This document shows positions 53,586 to 63,753 of a stretch of DNA of 64,000 bases, piece after piece (the stretch's first letter is position 1; each line of letters starts with the position of its first letter). Under the pieces are notes generated by a model. It was not told the DNA's origin. It searched no databases and saw only the letters and a program-made list of their open reading frames with translations. The DNA comes from Alteromonas confluentis (GTDB lineage: Bacteria > Pseudomonadota > Gammaproteobacteria > Enterobacterales > Alteromonadaceae). Both the position numbers and the translations under genes were made by a program. Where the stretch lies: NCBI RefSeq assembly GCF_001757105.1, contig NZ_MDHN01000029.1, positions 62,001-126,000 on the forward strand, written 5' to 3'.

Positions 53586-53605
53586 TACTGTATAAATTCA
53601 CAGCG
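53586..53605 (+). promoter_or_regulatory. LexA box of uvrD
   Basis: CTG-TATAAATTCA-CAG gives a CTG-N10-CAG SOS box (outer flanks TA and CG), 54 nt before the uvrD ATG. A CATAAT -10 candidate lies just downstream (53614-53619), so LexA would overlap the promoter. uvrD is an SOS gene in E. coli as well. Confidence 0.82.
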
Positions 53606-53658
53606 GGGTCTGGCATAATCAGGCAGTTTTACTAATCAACTCAGCGGTGATTTGCCTG

Positions 53659-55830
53659 ATGGATGTATCTTTACTTCTCGACGACCTCAACGATAAACAA
53701 CGTGAAGCCGTAGCTGCCCCTCAAACCAACATGTTAGTGTTAGCCGGCGCGGGAAGTGGTAAAACCAGAGTATTGGTTCATCGAATCGCCTGGCTGATGG
53801 AAGTAGAAAACATTGCGCCCTTCTCAATATTGGCGGTAACGTTCACTAACAAAGCGGCCAAAGAAATGCGTGGCCGCATTGAAAGTTTGATGAAACGTAG
53901 CATGCATACCATGTGGATGGGCACGTTTCACGGTTTAGCTCACCGATTGCTGCGCGCGCATCACGCCGAAGCCGGATTACCGGAGAACTTTCAGATCCTC
54001 GACTCAGACGATCAGTACCGCCTAATCCGACGTATCCTCAAAGCCATGAACCTGGACGAAAAGCATTGGCCGCCAAGACAAGTGCAGTGGTATATCAACG
54101 GCAATAAAGATGAAGGCTTACGCCCGCAGCATATCGATACGCACAACGACCATACCCAACAAAAAATGCGCGACATCTACGCAGCCTATCAGGAGTCGTG
54201 TGATCGTTCAGGATTAGTGGACTTTGCAGAGTTACTACTGCGTGCCCACGAATTATGGGCTCGCAATCCAGAGATCCTCGCTCACTATCAGAAGCGGTTC
54301 CGCGCTGTACTGGTCGACGAATTCCAAGACACCAACAATATCCAGTACGCCTGGCTGCGCATGCTGTGTAGCACTGGCGATAACACTATCATGATCGTGG
54401 GTGATGACGACCAGTCAATTTACGGTTGGCGTGGTGCTAACGTCGATAACATTCATAAATTTCTAAAAGACTTCCCCAAGCCAGAAACTATCCGGTTAGA
54501 GCAGAACTATCGGTCTACCAGTACCATACTCAAAGCCGCTAACGCCGTTATCGACAATAATACCGGCCGCCTGGGTAAAGAGCTCTGGACTGACGGCGCT
54601 GAAGGAGAGCTGGTGTCGGTGTATGCCGGTTTTAATGAGCTTGATGAAGCCCGTTTCATCGTCTCGCAAATTAAATCCTGGTTGCAGCAAGGTCATCCGC
54701 TGACTGAATCGGCCATTTTGTATCGTAACAATGCCCAGTCGCGGGTTCTGGAAGAAGCCCTACTTCATGAGGGTTTGGCGTACCGTATTTATGGTGGCTT
54801 ACGATTCTTCGAACGTCAGGAAATTAAAGACGCTCTTGGTTACCTGCGCATGATTAACCATCCACACGACGATGCCGCTTACGAGCGCGTGGTGAATACA
54901 CCAAGTCGAGGTATGGGAGAAAAAACCCTGTCCAACATTCGGGAAACAGCGCGGGCGCACAACTGTTCACTGTGGCAGGCGAGTAATTTATTAATCGCTG
55001 AGGGCGCATTAAAAGGCCGCGCAGCCAATGCACTGCAGAGTTTTATTTTACTGATCACAGAGCTTGAACAGGCTACCGAAGGCCAGCCACTGGAAGAACA
55101 GGCAGATAAAGCCATCCGTCAGTCTGGGCTTTATGCCATGTACCAGGCTGAAAAAGGGGAAAAAGCCCAGGCAAGATTAGAAAACCTTGAGGAACTGGTT
55201 ACTGCCTGTAAGCAGTTTGTCGTGCCAGAAGAGGCCGATGAAATGACGCCGCTCAGTGCCTTTCTTGCCCACGCTTCTCTTGAAGCAGGAGAAACCCAGG
55301 CCGATTCCGATCAAGACGCGGTGCAAATGATGACCATCCATACAGCGAAAGGGTTGGAGTTCCCCCTGGTATTTATGGCCGGGGTGGAAGAAGGCATGTT
55401 CCCAAGCCAAATGACCAACGACGAACCCGGCCGTATGGAAGAAGAGCGTCGACTTGCGTACGTAGGTATGACACGAGCCATGAAGAAGCTGTTTATCACT
55501 TATGCAGAAAGTCGTCGCCTTTATGGTCAGGATAAATACCATACGGCTTCCCGTTTTATTCGTGAAATTCCCGCTGAATGCGTAGAAGAAGTGCGGCTTA
55601 AATCGACGGTATCACGTCCGGTGCATAATCGCTTTTCTCGTGCCACATCACACGAAAGCTTCGAACAAACCGGCTTCCAGTTAGGACAGCGGGTGACTCA
55701 CCGCAAGTTCGGTGAAGGCATTGTGCTAAATTACGAGGGTTCTGGCGACCACGCCCGGGTACAGGTAAACTTTGATGAATTCGGCAGTAAATGGCTAGTG
55801 CTGGCCTACGCTAAACTTCAGCCAACTTAA
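53659..55830 (+). CDS. uvrD: DNA helicase II, UvrD
   Basis: Superfamily 1 3'-5' helicase used in mismatch and nucleotide excision repair (723 residues). Motifs: I AGAGSGKTR, Ia TFTNKAAKEM, II VDEFQDTN, III GDDDQSIYGWRGA, IV EQNYRST, V HTAKGLEF, VI YVGMTRA. The C-terminal Tudor-like element (LGQRVTHRKFGEGIVLNYEG) that binds RNA polymerase and UvrB in UvrD is present, which separates it from Rep. I chose the ATG at 53659 (MDVSLLLDDLN) to match E. coli UvrD over an upstream GTG at 53647. A LexA box precedes it. Confidence 0.97.
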   Translation: MDVSLLLDDLNDKQREAVAAPQTNMLVLAGAGSGKTRVLVHRIAWLMEVENIAPFSILAVTFTNKAAKEMRGRIESLMKRSMHTMWMGTFHGLAHRLLRAHHAEAGLPENFQILDSDDQYRLIRRILKAMNLDEKHWPPRQVQWYINGNKDEGLRPQHIDTHNDHTQQKMRDIYAAYQESCDRSGLVDFAELLLRAHELWARNPEILAHYQKRFRAVLVDEFQDTNNIQYAWLRMLCSTGDNTIMIVGDDDQSIYGWRGANVDNIHKFLKDFPKPETIRLEQNYRSTSTILKAANAVIDNNTGRLGKELWTDGAEGELVSVYAGFNELDEARFIVSQIKSWLQQGHPLTESAILYRNNAQSRVLEEALLHEGLAYRIYGGLRFFERQEIKDALGYLRMINHPHDDAAYERVVNTPSRGMGEKTLSNIRETARAHNCSLWQASNLLIAEGALKGRAANALQSFILLITELEQATEGQPLEEQADKAIRQSGLYAMYQAEKGEKAQARLENLEELVTACKQFVVPEEADEMTPLSAFLAHASLEAGETQADSDQDAVQMMTIHTAKGLEFPLVFMAGVEEGMFPSQMTNDEPGRMEEERRLAYVGMTRAMKKLFITYAESRRLYGQDKYHTASRFIREIPAECVEEVRLKSTVSRPVHNRFSRATSHESFEQTGFQLGQRVTHRKFGEGIVLNYEGSGDHARVQVNFDEFGSKWLVLAYAKLQPT

Positions 55831-55895
55831 GCCGATAATCTTCAGATACGTCTATAGTTTACAGAGTTACAGGTTTAGCCTCGTTGGGGTCGGAA

Positions 55896-57140
55896 ATGCA
55901 AACAAAAGTGCTGGTGATTGAAAGTAGCCAGAAGGGCCTTCAATTGGTGTCAAAGCTAGTGCGAAAGGCTGGCTTAATCCCTGTTGGAGTGAGTTCCCTC
56001 ACTGAAGCCCAGGTACGCTTTTCTCTGTCTACCCCAGAAGAATACCTCTGTGCTGTAGTCGCTTACAGCCTGCCCGATGCACCACATGGCGAGGCAATCG
56101 ACTTTACGATTTCTGCGTTCATGCCCACCATTGTGGTGACAGATCGAGCCGATGCTGAAACCCGCAAAGCCATTCTCGGCCGTGAAATTGTTGATTATCT
56201 GGTAAAAGATAATCATCAAATTTATGACTATTTAAGCCGCCTGCTTGCCCGGTTGGATAAAAACAAATCGATTGGTGTGTTGGTTGTCGATGATAAGCGT
56301 AAAAGTCGCACCGCCATGGTATCGCTGCTGCGACGTCACAACTTTCTCGTTTATTCAGCCAATGGGCAAGACGAGGCTATGGCGTATTTATCGGACAATC
56401 CGCATATTCAGCTGATGCTTGTCGATTACTCCATAGATGGAAACGAAGGCATTCATTTTATCGCAGAACTTCGCCGGGCGTATTCCAAGGAAGAAATGGC
56501 GATTATTGGTATCGCGGAAGACCGAACAGGCCTTCTGCCAGCTACGTTTTTGAAAAGCGGCGCCAATGACTTTTTACGTAGTCCCTTTTGCCATGAAGAA
56601 TTCTTGTGCCGGGTCATGCAGAACCTGGAATTGCTGGAGAATGTAGAAACCCTGCGTAGGGTAGCCAATTCTGATTATCTCACTGGCTTACCAAACCGGC
56701 GTCATTTCTTTTTCACTATTGCCACCCAGTATCGACAGCAAGCTGACAATCAGGCATTAGCACTTATCGACCTTGACCACTTTAAATCGGTGAACGATAC
56801 CTACGGCCACGATGCCGGCGATGCGGTCTTGAAAACCGTTGCCGAACTTATCGCATCACTCTTTAGTGATGTGCCAGTGGCACGTTTCGGCGGCGAAGAA
56901 TTTTGTGTATATCTGCCTTTCCAGTCGGCACAAGAAGCGCAAAAGCGTGTTGAAGATTTTCGTCTTCTGGTGTCAGAAACCCCTGTTCTTTACAAAGATA
57001 AGTTGCTTAGCATTACCAGCAGTATCGGATTGGTATTTACTCATGGGGAGAATATTGAAACCTTGCTTACCGAAGCCGACAAACTCCTTTATAAGGCGAA
57101 GTCGAGCGGGCGAAATCAGGTTTGCGCACGCTCTATCTGA
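55896..57140 (+). CDS. Response regulator diguanylate cyclase
   Basis: A 414-residue protein. A first receiver-like domain (about 1-120) lacks the phospho-acceptor Asp (VVAYSLPDAP there) and is probably a pseudo-receiver. A second receiver (about 128-245) is typical: VLVVDDKRKS and LMLVDYSIDGNEG. The GGDEF domain follows (about 255-410) with SDYLTGLPNRR and the active-site RFGGEEF, so it should make cyclic di-GMP. The ATG at 55896 has GGGG upstream. No partner kinase is adjacent. Its end overlaps convergent rarD by 25 nt. Confidence 0.9.
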   Translation: MQTKVLVIESSQKGLQLVSKLVRKAGLIPVGVSSLTEAQVRFSLSTPEEYLCAVVAYSLPDAPHGEAIDFTISAFMPTIVVTDRADAETRKAILGREIVDYLVKDNHQIYDYLSRLLARLDKNKSIGVLVVDDKRKSRTAMVSLLRRHNFLVYSANGQDEAMAYLSDNPHIQLMLVDYSIDGNEGIHFIAELRRAYSKEEMAIIGIAEDRTGLLPATFLKSGANDFLRSPFCHEEFLCRVMQNLELLENVETLRRVANSDYLTGLPNRRHFFFTIATQYRQQADNQALALIDLDHFKSVNDTYGHDAGDAVLKTVAELIASLFSDVPVARFGGEEFCVYLPFQSAQEAQKRVEDFRLLVSETPVLYKDKLLSITSSIGLVFTHGENIETLLTEADKLLYKAKSSGRNQVCARSI

Positions 57141-58042
57141 AGTTTGCGCTGTTGCTGACGATACGCGCGCAATGAATCAGTACTGAACACCACCAGCGCT
57201 AACCAGACAAAGCCGAAGGTAATCAATCTGGACATCTCAAACGGCTCGTTGTACACGAACAAGGCCAGCACAAACATGATCGACGGTCCAATGTACTGAA
57301 AAAAGCCGAGTGTGGAATACATGATGCGACGGGCCGCCGCTGTAAAACACAGTAAGGGGGCCGTAGTCACTAAACCTGCAGCCACAATTAAGGCATTCAA
57401 AGACCATTCATTGGCAAATAAATCACTTTGTTCACTGGCGAAACCCACCCAGTAAATCAGTGCAAATGGCAACAGTAGCGTGGTTTCAATAAACAACCCC
57501 GGCAAAGAATCCACCGCCACTTTCTTACGCAGTAAACCGTAAATACTGAAAGTAATAGCCAGCACCAACGCTATCCAGGGTAAATGACCAAAAGTGAAAA
57601 TCAGGATCCCTACCCCAGTGAGTGCCAATCCTACCGCTACTTTTTGCATTGGCCGCAATACTTCTCCCAGGAACAAGCGGCCAAAGAACACGTTAATCAA
57701 GGGGTTGATGTAATAGCCTAAACTGGCTTCCAACAAGTGATCATTATTAATTGCCCAGATGAAAAGCAGCCAGTTCGCACCTAATAGCAGACCAGCGCAG
57801 AACAGGACTTTCATGACGGTGGGGCTGCGTAGTGCAGCAGAGACTTTCGGCCATTGTTTCAGCGCAAAAATGAGCCCAAACAACAGTACTGCAGACCAGA
57901 CTATCCGGTGCATCAGTATATCCATAGCCGGTAAGACCTGCAGCTGCTTAAAATACACAGGTGCAACGCCCCACATCGTGTAAGCGGCAATGGCGCATAT
58001 AACGCCGACTTTGGTGGCCTGGGAGACGGAAGACTGACTCAA
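57116..58042 (-). CDS. rarD: RarD, EamA-type transporter
   Basis: A 308-residue inner-membrane protein of the DMT superfamily with ten predicted helices arranged as two EamA repeats. RarD marks: AAYTMWGVAPVYFKQL, MHRIVWSAVLLFGLIF, NPLINVFFGRLFLGE, and LGFFQYIGPSIMFVLA. In E. coli rarD was linked to chloramphenicol sensitivity, but the substrate is not known. The start is TTG at 58042, with GGAA 6 nt upstream and no nearby ATG. The 3' end overlaps the GGDEF gene on the other strand. Confidence 0.9.
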   Translation of the reverse strand: MSQSSVSQATKVGVICAIAAYTMWGVAPVYFKQLQVLPAMDILMHRIVWSAVLLFGLIFALKQWPKVSAALRSPTVMKVLFCAGLLLGANWLLFIWAINNDHLLEASLGYYINPLINVFFGRLFLGEVLRPMQKVAVGLALTGVGILIFTFGHLPWIALVLAITFSIYGLLRKKVAVDSLPGLFIETTLLLPFALIYWVGFASEQSDLFANEWSLNALIVAAGLVTTAPLLCFTAAARRIMYSTLGFFQYIGPSIMFVLALFVYNEPFEMSRLITFGFVWLALVVFSTDSLRAYRQQQRKLQIERAQT

Positions 58043-58126
58043 TGGAATTCCAAGGAAACGAAAAAAGGACCTGCATTGTTGATGATATGTTTAATCTAAC
58101 GCAAGTCCTTTGAGATAGCAGGCAGA

Positions 58127-59464
58127 TTACAGCAGAAAAAGCGTTCCCAAACCGAGAAATGCGACAAAGCCAACGATGTCTGTCACGGTTGTGAGGATTA
58201 CAGAGCCGCTCAGTGCGGGGTCGATTTTAAGTTTGTCCAGCAACACCGGCAGAAACACCCCGGCAAGGGCCGCTGATACAATGTTCACCAGAATAGCCAG
58301 GCAAATCACGATACCCAGGGCAGCGCTGGAGAACCATACTGACGCAACAATACCAATAATAATCGCCCAAATAACACCGTTGAGGCCGCCCACCTTAAGC
58401 TCTTTCATCATGAGCGCCCGGAAGTTAGCTTTGGTTACCTGGCCCAGTGCCAGCCCCCGCACAATCAGTGTGAGCGTTTGGCTACCGGCGATACCGCCCA
58501 TGCTAGCCACCACCGGCATCAGTACCGCCAGCGCAACGACCTGCTGCAACGTTCCCTCAAACATGCCAATAAACCAGGAAGCCAAAAATGCGGTTAGCAA
58601 GTTAATGCCTAGCCACAGGGCACGGTTTCGGGCACTTTTAGCAACGGGCGAGAATAAATCCTCGTCTTCATCCATACCCGCAGACGCCATGACTTGCCGT
58701 TCGTAGTTCTCATTAACCAACTCACTGGCAGAGGTCACATCTAAGCGCCCCATGAGCTTATTGTTGTCGTCTACCACAGGCAGCGACGCGAAGCCCGAGC
58801 GTTGTAACTGCAATGAAGCAACGGTAGTGTCATCGGTCACCTTCAGTACCGGCATGTTCTCGATGGTGAGTTCCACCAGCGGAACGTGCTCAGGCGCACC
58901 GAACACTTTAGTCAGCTTCACCGCAGCAGAGAACTGACCAGAGCGGTTTGTCAGAAAAATCGTGTCAGAGTGACTAGGCACATTACGGCGAATCAGGCGC
59001 AGGGCATCACGTACTTTTGCGTTAATGGGCAGTGCCAGTTGCTCGTGAGAAATCCAGTGACCAATCTCGCTATCAGTAAACTGCGTCGCTTCGCGAAAGA
59101 ACGCTTGTTGCTGTTCATCCAGGGCTTTGAAAGCCAGGTCCATGAGTCGCGACGGTAGCGAATCCATTAGCTCCAGAAGCGACTCCGCCTCGATGTCCGC
59201 AAACATCAGCGCCCATTCTGTATCCGGCGTCGCATCTATCAAAATTTCCCGGGGATCACTACGCATCTCCACCAGCACGTCGATTTTGCGATCGCGCGGT
59301 AACCCTTCCCAGGTTGAAATACGCAGCTCTACCGGTAATGATTCCAGCACCGTAGCAATAGATACATCATCTTCGCTGGCAAGCGTTGTTAATACGGCAG
59401 CGGGATCTTCGTTCTGAGCGTCAGAAACCAACTCCTCAATGAGATCCGGTAACGGTTCGGCCAT
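58127..59464 (-). CDS. mgtE: MgtE magnesium transporter
   Basis: Magnesium channel-transporter (445 residues) with a cytoplasmic N domain (about 1-125, rich in acidic residues), two CBS domains (about 130-250; SLQLQRSGFASLPVVDDNNK), and five membrane helices with the pore motif MPVVASMGGIAGSQTL (about 310-325). The N and CBS domains close the channel when magnesium is high. GGAGGA precedes the ATG. Divergent from recQ. Confidence 0.95.
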   Translation of the reverse strand: MAEPLPDLIEELVSDAQNEDPAAVLTTLASEDDVSIATVLESLPVELRISTWEGLPRDRKIDVLVEMRSDPREILIDATPDTEWALMFADIEAESLLELMDSLPSRLMDLAFKALDEQQQAFFREATQFTDSEIGHWISHEQLALPINAKVRDALRLIRRNVPSHSDTIFLTNRSGQFSAAVKLTKVFGAPEHVPLVELTIENMPVLKVTDDTTVASLQLQRSGFASLPVVDDNNKLMGRLDVTSASELVNENYERQVMASAGMDEDEDLFSPVAKSARNRALWLGINLLTAFLASWFIGMFEGTLQQVVALAVLMPVVASMGGIAGSQTLTLIVRGLALGQVTKANFRALMMKELKVGGLNGVIWAIIIGIVASVWFSSAALGIVICLAILVNIVSAALAGVFLPVLLDKLKIDPALSGSVILTTVTDIVGFVAFLGLGTLFLL

Positions 59465-59589
59465 ATTTCATTCCTCCAACATTCTGTGCTGCTGATGTTA
59501 GCTTTTTTTCGCGGCAACACAACAACATAAAGTAAACTGTACCGCAAATGCCGTGAACACTTGCGAGAAAACACGTAAAATCCCCGCCG

Positions 59590-61434
59590 ATGACAATTTC
59601 CGACTCCCCAACCGCCGAAAATATAACGCCTGAACTGCCGTCGACGCCTTTAGAGGTACTGTCGAAAGTTTTCGGCTACGATAAATTCAGAGATGGCCAA
59701 CAAGCTGTTATCGATGCCGTGGTAAATGGGCAGGATGCGTTGGTGCTGTTGCCCACGGGTGGCGGTAAATCTCTGTGTTATCAAATTCCGGCGCTTGTCA
59801 GGCAAGGGGTGGCAGTGGTGGTATCACCGCTAATTTCACTCATGCAAGACCAGGTTGAACAGCTACGGGAAGTGGGTGTGAGCGCCGCTTACATCAACTC
59901 CACCCAGGATCAGGAACAACAGCAGTCCGTTCTTGCGCGTATCACCAGTGGCAACTTGCAGCTCTTATACGTATCGCCTGAAAAATTGCTCACTCCTTGG
60001 CTCATGTCTTTTCTGCAAGCCCAAACTGTCGCGTTGTTTGCCGTGGATGAAGCCCACTGTGTTTCGCACTGGGGTCATGATTTCCGCCAGGATTATCGCG
60101 CACTGGGCTTACTAAAACAGCGTTTTCCGAATATTCCTGTTATCGGCCTCACCGCCACCGCAGATGCCGCCACCCAGGCAGATATTCTGGTGCAATTGAA
60201 TCTCAACGACCCCTTTGTTTATAAGGGTAGTTTCGATCGACCAAATATTCGCTACCGGGTAATGGCGAAGTACAAAGCCTTTGACCAAGTACGTGACTAC
60301 GTTAAACAGCAAGATGGCAGCGGCATTATTTATTGTAACAGCCGTGCCAAGGTAGACGATTTACACGCCCGCTTACACAGAGAAGGTATCAGCTGTGCTG
60401 CCTATCACGCTGGAATGGACGCCGATGAGCGAGAATACGTACAGCGTCGCTTTCTCAACGATCAGGTCGATGTGGTTATTGCCACGGTCGCTTTCGGCAT
60501 GGGTATCAATAAATCAAACGTACGCTTTGTTGTGCATCACGATGTACCCCGCAGTATTGAAAACTACTACCAGGAAACGGGGCGCGCCGGTCGTGATGGT
60601 CTCGAATCTGAAGCGATGCTGCTTTACGATGAGAAAGATGCCGCGCGAGTACGGCAGTGGATTGAACAAGGCGAAGCCACCGACAGGTTAAACGTAGAGT
60701 TGCAGAAATTTGCCTCTATGGAAGCGTTTGCTGAAGCGCAAACCTGCCGCCGTCAGGTATTACTTAACTATTTCTCTCAATACAGTGATACCGCCTGCGG
60801 TAACTGCGATATCTGCATCGACCCGCCCAAACTTATAGATGGCCTGGTGATTGGGCAGAAAATTCTGTCGTGTATTTTACGTCTCGAACAACAAGCCGGC
60901 TCGCAATACCTTATTGATGTGCTTCGTGGCAAAGCATTGAAGCGCATCATGGAAGCCGGTCATCAAAATTTAAGTACCTATGGCATTGGAAAGGAAAAGC
61001 CCGACGGATACTGGCATAGCATGATTAATCAGCTCATCCACAAAGGGCTGGTGAGAGTCGACCTTACCGCCGGAGCCATGTTAAGACTGAATGAAAATGC
61101 CCGTCAGGTATTGAAAGGCGAAGTGGCACTGGAGCTTGCTGTGCCGCGTTTGAGCTTTAAACCTGATACACGGGTTAGCAAAACACCTGCAATTTACGAT
61201 AAGGCCCTCTTCAAACGTTTAAAACACCTTCGAAAAGCGCTGGCAGAAGAACACAGCGTGCCGCCTTACGTTATCTTTAGTGATGCGACACTGGCCGATA
61301 TGGCTGCAAAAACGCCCACTACGGTTAACAATTTCCTGGATGTTAGCGGAGTGGGTAAAACGAAGCTTGAGCGCTATGGCGAGGCTTTCCTGCAGTTAAT
61401 TAAAGATTACCTCGACAGCACGCTAAATGATTAA
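59590..61434 (+). CDS. recQ: RecQ DNA helicase
   Basis: 3'-5' helicase of the RecF recombination pathway (614 residues). Motifs: I LPTGGGKSLCYQIPAL, II VDEAHCVSHWGHDFR (DEAH plus aromatic loop), VI QETGRAGRDG. The RQC zinc ligands are CRRQVLL, ACGNCDIC (about 380-405), and a C-terminal HRDC domain spans about 530-610. All domains are complete. The ribosome site is weak. Divergent from mgtE, convergent with the GST gene. Confidence 0.97.
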   Translation: MTISDSPTAENITPELPSTPLEVLSKVFGYDKFRDGQQAVIDAVVNGQDALVLLPTGGGKSLCYQIPALVRQGVAVVVSPLISLMQDQVEQLREVGVSAAYINSTQDQEQQQSVLARITSGNLQLLYVSPEKLLTPWLMSFLQAQTVALFAVDEAHCVSHWGHDFRQDYRALGLLKQRFPNIPVIGLTATADAATQADILVQLNLNDPFVYKGSFDRPNIRYRVMAKYKAFDQVRDYVKQQDGSGIIYCNSRAKVDDLHARLHREGISCAAYHAGMDADEREYVQRRFLNDQVDVVIATVAFGMGINKSNVRFVVHHDVPRSIENYYQETGRAGRDGLESEAMLLYDEKDAARVRQWIEQGEATDRLNVELQKFASMEAFAEAQTCRRQVLLNYFSQYSDTACGNCDICIDPPKLIDGLVIGQKILSCILRLEQQAGSQYLIDVLRGKALKRIMEAGHQNLSTYGIGKEKPDGYWHSMINQLIHKGLVRVDLTAGAMLRLNENARQVLKGEVALELAVPRLSFKPDTRVSKTPAIYDKALFKRLKHLRKALAEEHSVPPYVIFSDATLADMAAKTPTTVNNFLDVSGVGKTKLERYGEAFLQLIKDYLDSTLND

Positions 61435-61458
61435 TGCGCCGCCAAGCGGCAACAAAGA

Positions 61459-62121
61459 TCAGGCGTAGTCGTACTTACCGCCATTTTCTAATGCGCGTTG
61501 GTAAGCCGGGCGTTGATGTACCTTCTCCACATAAGCTTTGATAGCCGGGTAATCAGTCGCCTTCCCAGTAGCCACCATCGCTTCCAGAGGGAAAATCATT
61601 TGCACATCGGCCCCGGTGGGCTCGCTTCCGGCAAACCAGGCATGGTTCTGCAAATGGCTTTCGGTGTACTTCAAACTCTGCTTCAGATTAGGCCGATAAT
61701 AGGCATTGGCAATTTCACCTAAAAGTTTGCGAACCATAGGGCGAATAAGCCCCGGCACTTTCTCTTCTGCTTTTGAAAACACCATTAATGCTACCTTCGC
61801 TGGCATTAATGAGCCTTCTGAGAAGTGCATCCAAAAATCATACTGTTGCAGACTTTGCTCATTCGACGGCTTTGCAAAGCTGTCTTTACCGTGATGTCGG
61901 ACAATGTATTCGATAATTGCGCCAGATTCAGCCAGCGTCGTGATATCTGTGGTTAACACAGGTGAACGACCAAGCGGATGTACGGCTTTCATTTCAGCAG
62001 GGGCAAGGCCAGTTTTCGCATCACGCTGATATTTTTCCAGGTGATACTCCACACCCAGTTCTTCCAACAGCCACAAAATGCGCTGCGAACGTGAGTTATT
62101 TAAATGATGAATCGTTAACAC
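61459..62121 (-). CDS. Glutathione S-transferase
   Basis: A cytosolic GST (220 residues) with the thioredoxin-like N-terminal domain (LTIHHLNNSRSQRILWLLEE, AVHPLGRSPVL, then LAESGAIIEYI, the glutathione site) and an all-helical C-terminal domain. Serine in the NNSRSQR segment is the likely catalytic residue. I prefer the GTG at 62121 (MLTIHHLN), where AGGA is 9 nt upstream; a TTG at 62127 is too close to it. Substrate unknown. Convergent with recQ. Confidence 0.88.
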   Translation of the reverse strand: MLTIHHLNNSRSQRILWLLEELGVEYHLEKYQRDAKTGLAPAEMKAVHPLGRSPVLTTDITTLAESGAIIEYIVRHHGKDSFAKPSNEQSLQQYDFWMHFSEGSLMPAKVALMVFSKAEEKVPGLIRPMVRKLLGEIANAYYRPNLKQSLKYTESHLQNHAWFAGSEPTGADVQMIFPLEAMVATGKATDYPAIKAYVEKVHQRPAYQRALENGGKYDYA

Positions 62122-62328
62122 GTGCAAACTTCCTGCAAAATAAGAATCAGTAATTATCGTTACGCAATGTCTACTCCGACAGTTTAGCGTTGTGAATATT
62201 AAATTTCATTAACAACACGGATGTGAATACGGAAGGGCCATGTGAATGTCATCAATCACCTGAGAACACTGGCACACTGACGCCGGATTTCTTACACTGC
62301 CCACCTGTTTGTCAATCTGGTGGTCATT

Positions 62329-63753
62329 ATGCCGCTTACTCATCGCTATGCAGAAAATCTGTCGGCCCTGGCATCCCCCGTTGCACCGCAGGTGTTGTCT
62401 GGTCAGCGTCTTCAGTTAGTAAACCATGCACTTGCGACTTCCCTTAGACTGCCAGAATCCTGGTGGCAGCAAAATCACATAACCGAGCAATTGTCCTGCC
62501 CGGCTTCAGTATTGAGCGCTGGCGCCGTAGCACAGAAATACGGTGGTCATCAGTTTGGACAATGGAACCCGTATCTCGGTGATGGACGAGGGTTACTGTT
62601 AGGTGAAGCCACTGACAAGAACGGGCATTCTTTTGACCTTCACCTCAAGGGCGCAGGCCAAACGCCTTATTCACGGGGTGCTGATGGACGCGCCGTATTA
62701 CGTTCCACAATTCGTGAATACCTTGGCAGTGAAGCCTTGCATGCGCTTGGCATTGCCTCATCCCGAAGTTTGTGTCTGTTCAGTAGCGATGAAACTGTCT
62801 TTCGTGAACAGCCCGAACCCGGCGCAATGATGATTCGAACCAGCCCCAGTCATATTCGCTTTGGACACTTCGAGTTTTATTATCATAACGGTGAAAAAGA
62901 TAAGCTGGACGCGCTGTTTCAGTACACATTGGCCAACCATTTCCCTGAATGCTTAGACGCAGAAAATCCGCACCTGGCGCTGCTTAATACTATTGTGCTT
63001 CGCACCGCTCGTCTCATCGCCCTTTGGCAAAATCACGGCTTTGTCCATGGCGTCATGAACACCGACAACATGTCAATTCACGGCATTACCTTCGATTATG
63101 GTCCTTATGCGTTTATGGAATCATTCAAGAGCAATGCGGTGTTTAATCATTCTGACCATCAGGGCCGCTATGCCTTCAACCAACAGCCAAGCATTGGCTT
63201 ATGGAACCTGAATGTATTGGCGCACTGTTTCAGTGATTATTGTTCCGTTGATGACATTCGCGCTGCACTAATGAAATACGAGACTACGTTTATTGGTCAA
63301 TTCCAACATGTAATGGCGGCACGTATGGGCCTTCCTGCAGATGCACCGGGAACGCAAGATGTCGTGAACCAGTGGCTTGAACTAATTGAAAAAGAGCATG
63401 CTGATTACACGTCTTCATTTCGAAAGTTAGCACTTACAAACTATGCAGAGAACAAATCTTCCTTGCGTGACAATTTTATTGACCGGCAGCAGTTTGATAG
63501 TTGGTGGCAACAGTACCAACAACATCGAGATAATTCAGTATCCCAGGACACGCTGCTCAATTTGAATCCTGTGGTTGTTCCACGCACCCATTTGTTACAA
63601 CACGCCATTGAGCAAGCGCAGGCTGGTGATTTTAGCGAGTGCGAAGCATTACTTCAGGCAGTAACGTCGCCCTTTGACACATGCTGGGATAACCATAAAT
63701 ACGCTAAACCCGGAGAAGCCAATCAAGGAGGCATGTTGTCGTGCAGCAGTTAG
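62329..63753 (+). CDS. selO: SelO, protein AMPylase
   Basis: Pseudokinase-fold enzyme that transfers AMP to proteins, linked to redox stress (474 residues, near the 478 of E. coli YdiU). Motifs: YGGHQFGQWNPYLGDGRG, LKGAGQTPYSRGADGRAVLR, REYLGSEALHALGI, and HGVMNTDNMSIHG with the metal-binding Asp/Asn. It ends SCSS, keeping the conserved Cys third from the end that is selenocysteine in animal SelO. I chose the ATG at 62329 with GGTGG upstream over a GTG at 62320. The last bases overlap the next gene. Confidence 0.95.
   Translation: MPLTHRYAENLSALASPVAPQVLSGQRLQLVNHALATSLRLPESWWQQNHITEQLSCPASVLSAGAVAQKYGGHQFGQWNPYLGDGRGLLLGEATDKNGHSFDLHLKGAGQTPYSRGADGRAVLRSTIREYLGSEALHALGIASSRSLCLFSSDETVFREQPEPGAMMIRTSPSHIRFGHFEFYYHNGEKDKLDALFQYTLANHFPECLDAENPHLALLNTIVLRTARLIALWQNHGFVHGVMNTDNMSIHGITFDYGPYAFMESFKSNAVFNHSDHQGRYAFNQQPSIGLWNLNVLAHCFSDYCSVDDIRAALMKYETTFIGQFQHVMAARMGLPADAPGTQDVVNQWLELIEKEHADYTSSFRKLALTNYAENKSSLRDNFIDRQQFDSWWQQYQQHRDNSVSQDTLLNLNPVVVPRTHLLQHAIEQAQAGDFSECEALLQAVTSPFDTCWDNHKYAKPGEANQGGMLSCSS

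Noticed and set aside
58176..58706. 176-codon open frame antisense to mgtE
   Set aside because: Low-complexity Ser/Thr/Ile-rich translation of the complement of membrane helices; no start signal.
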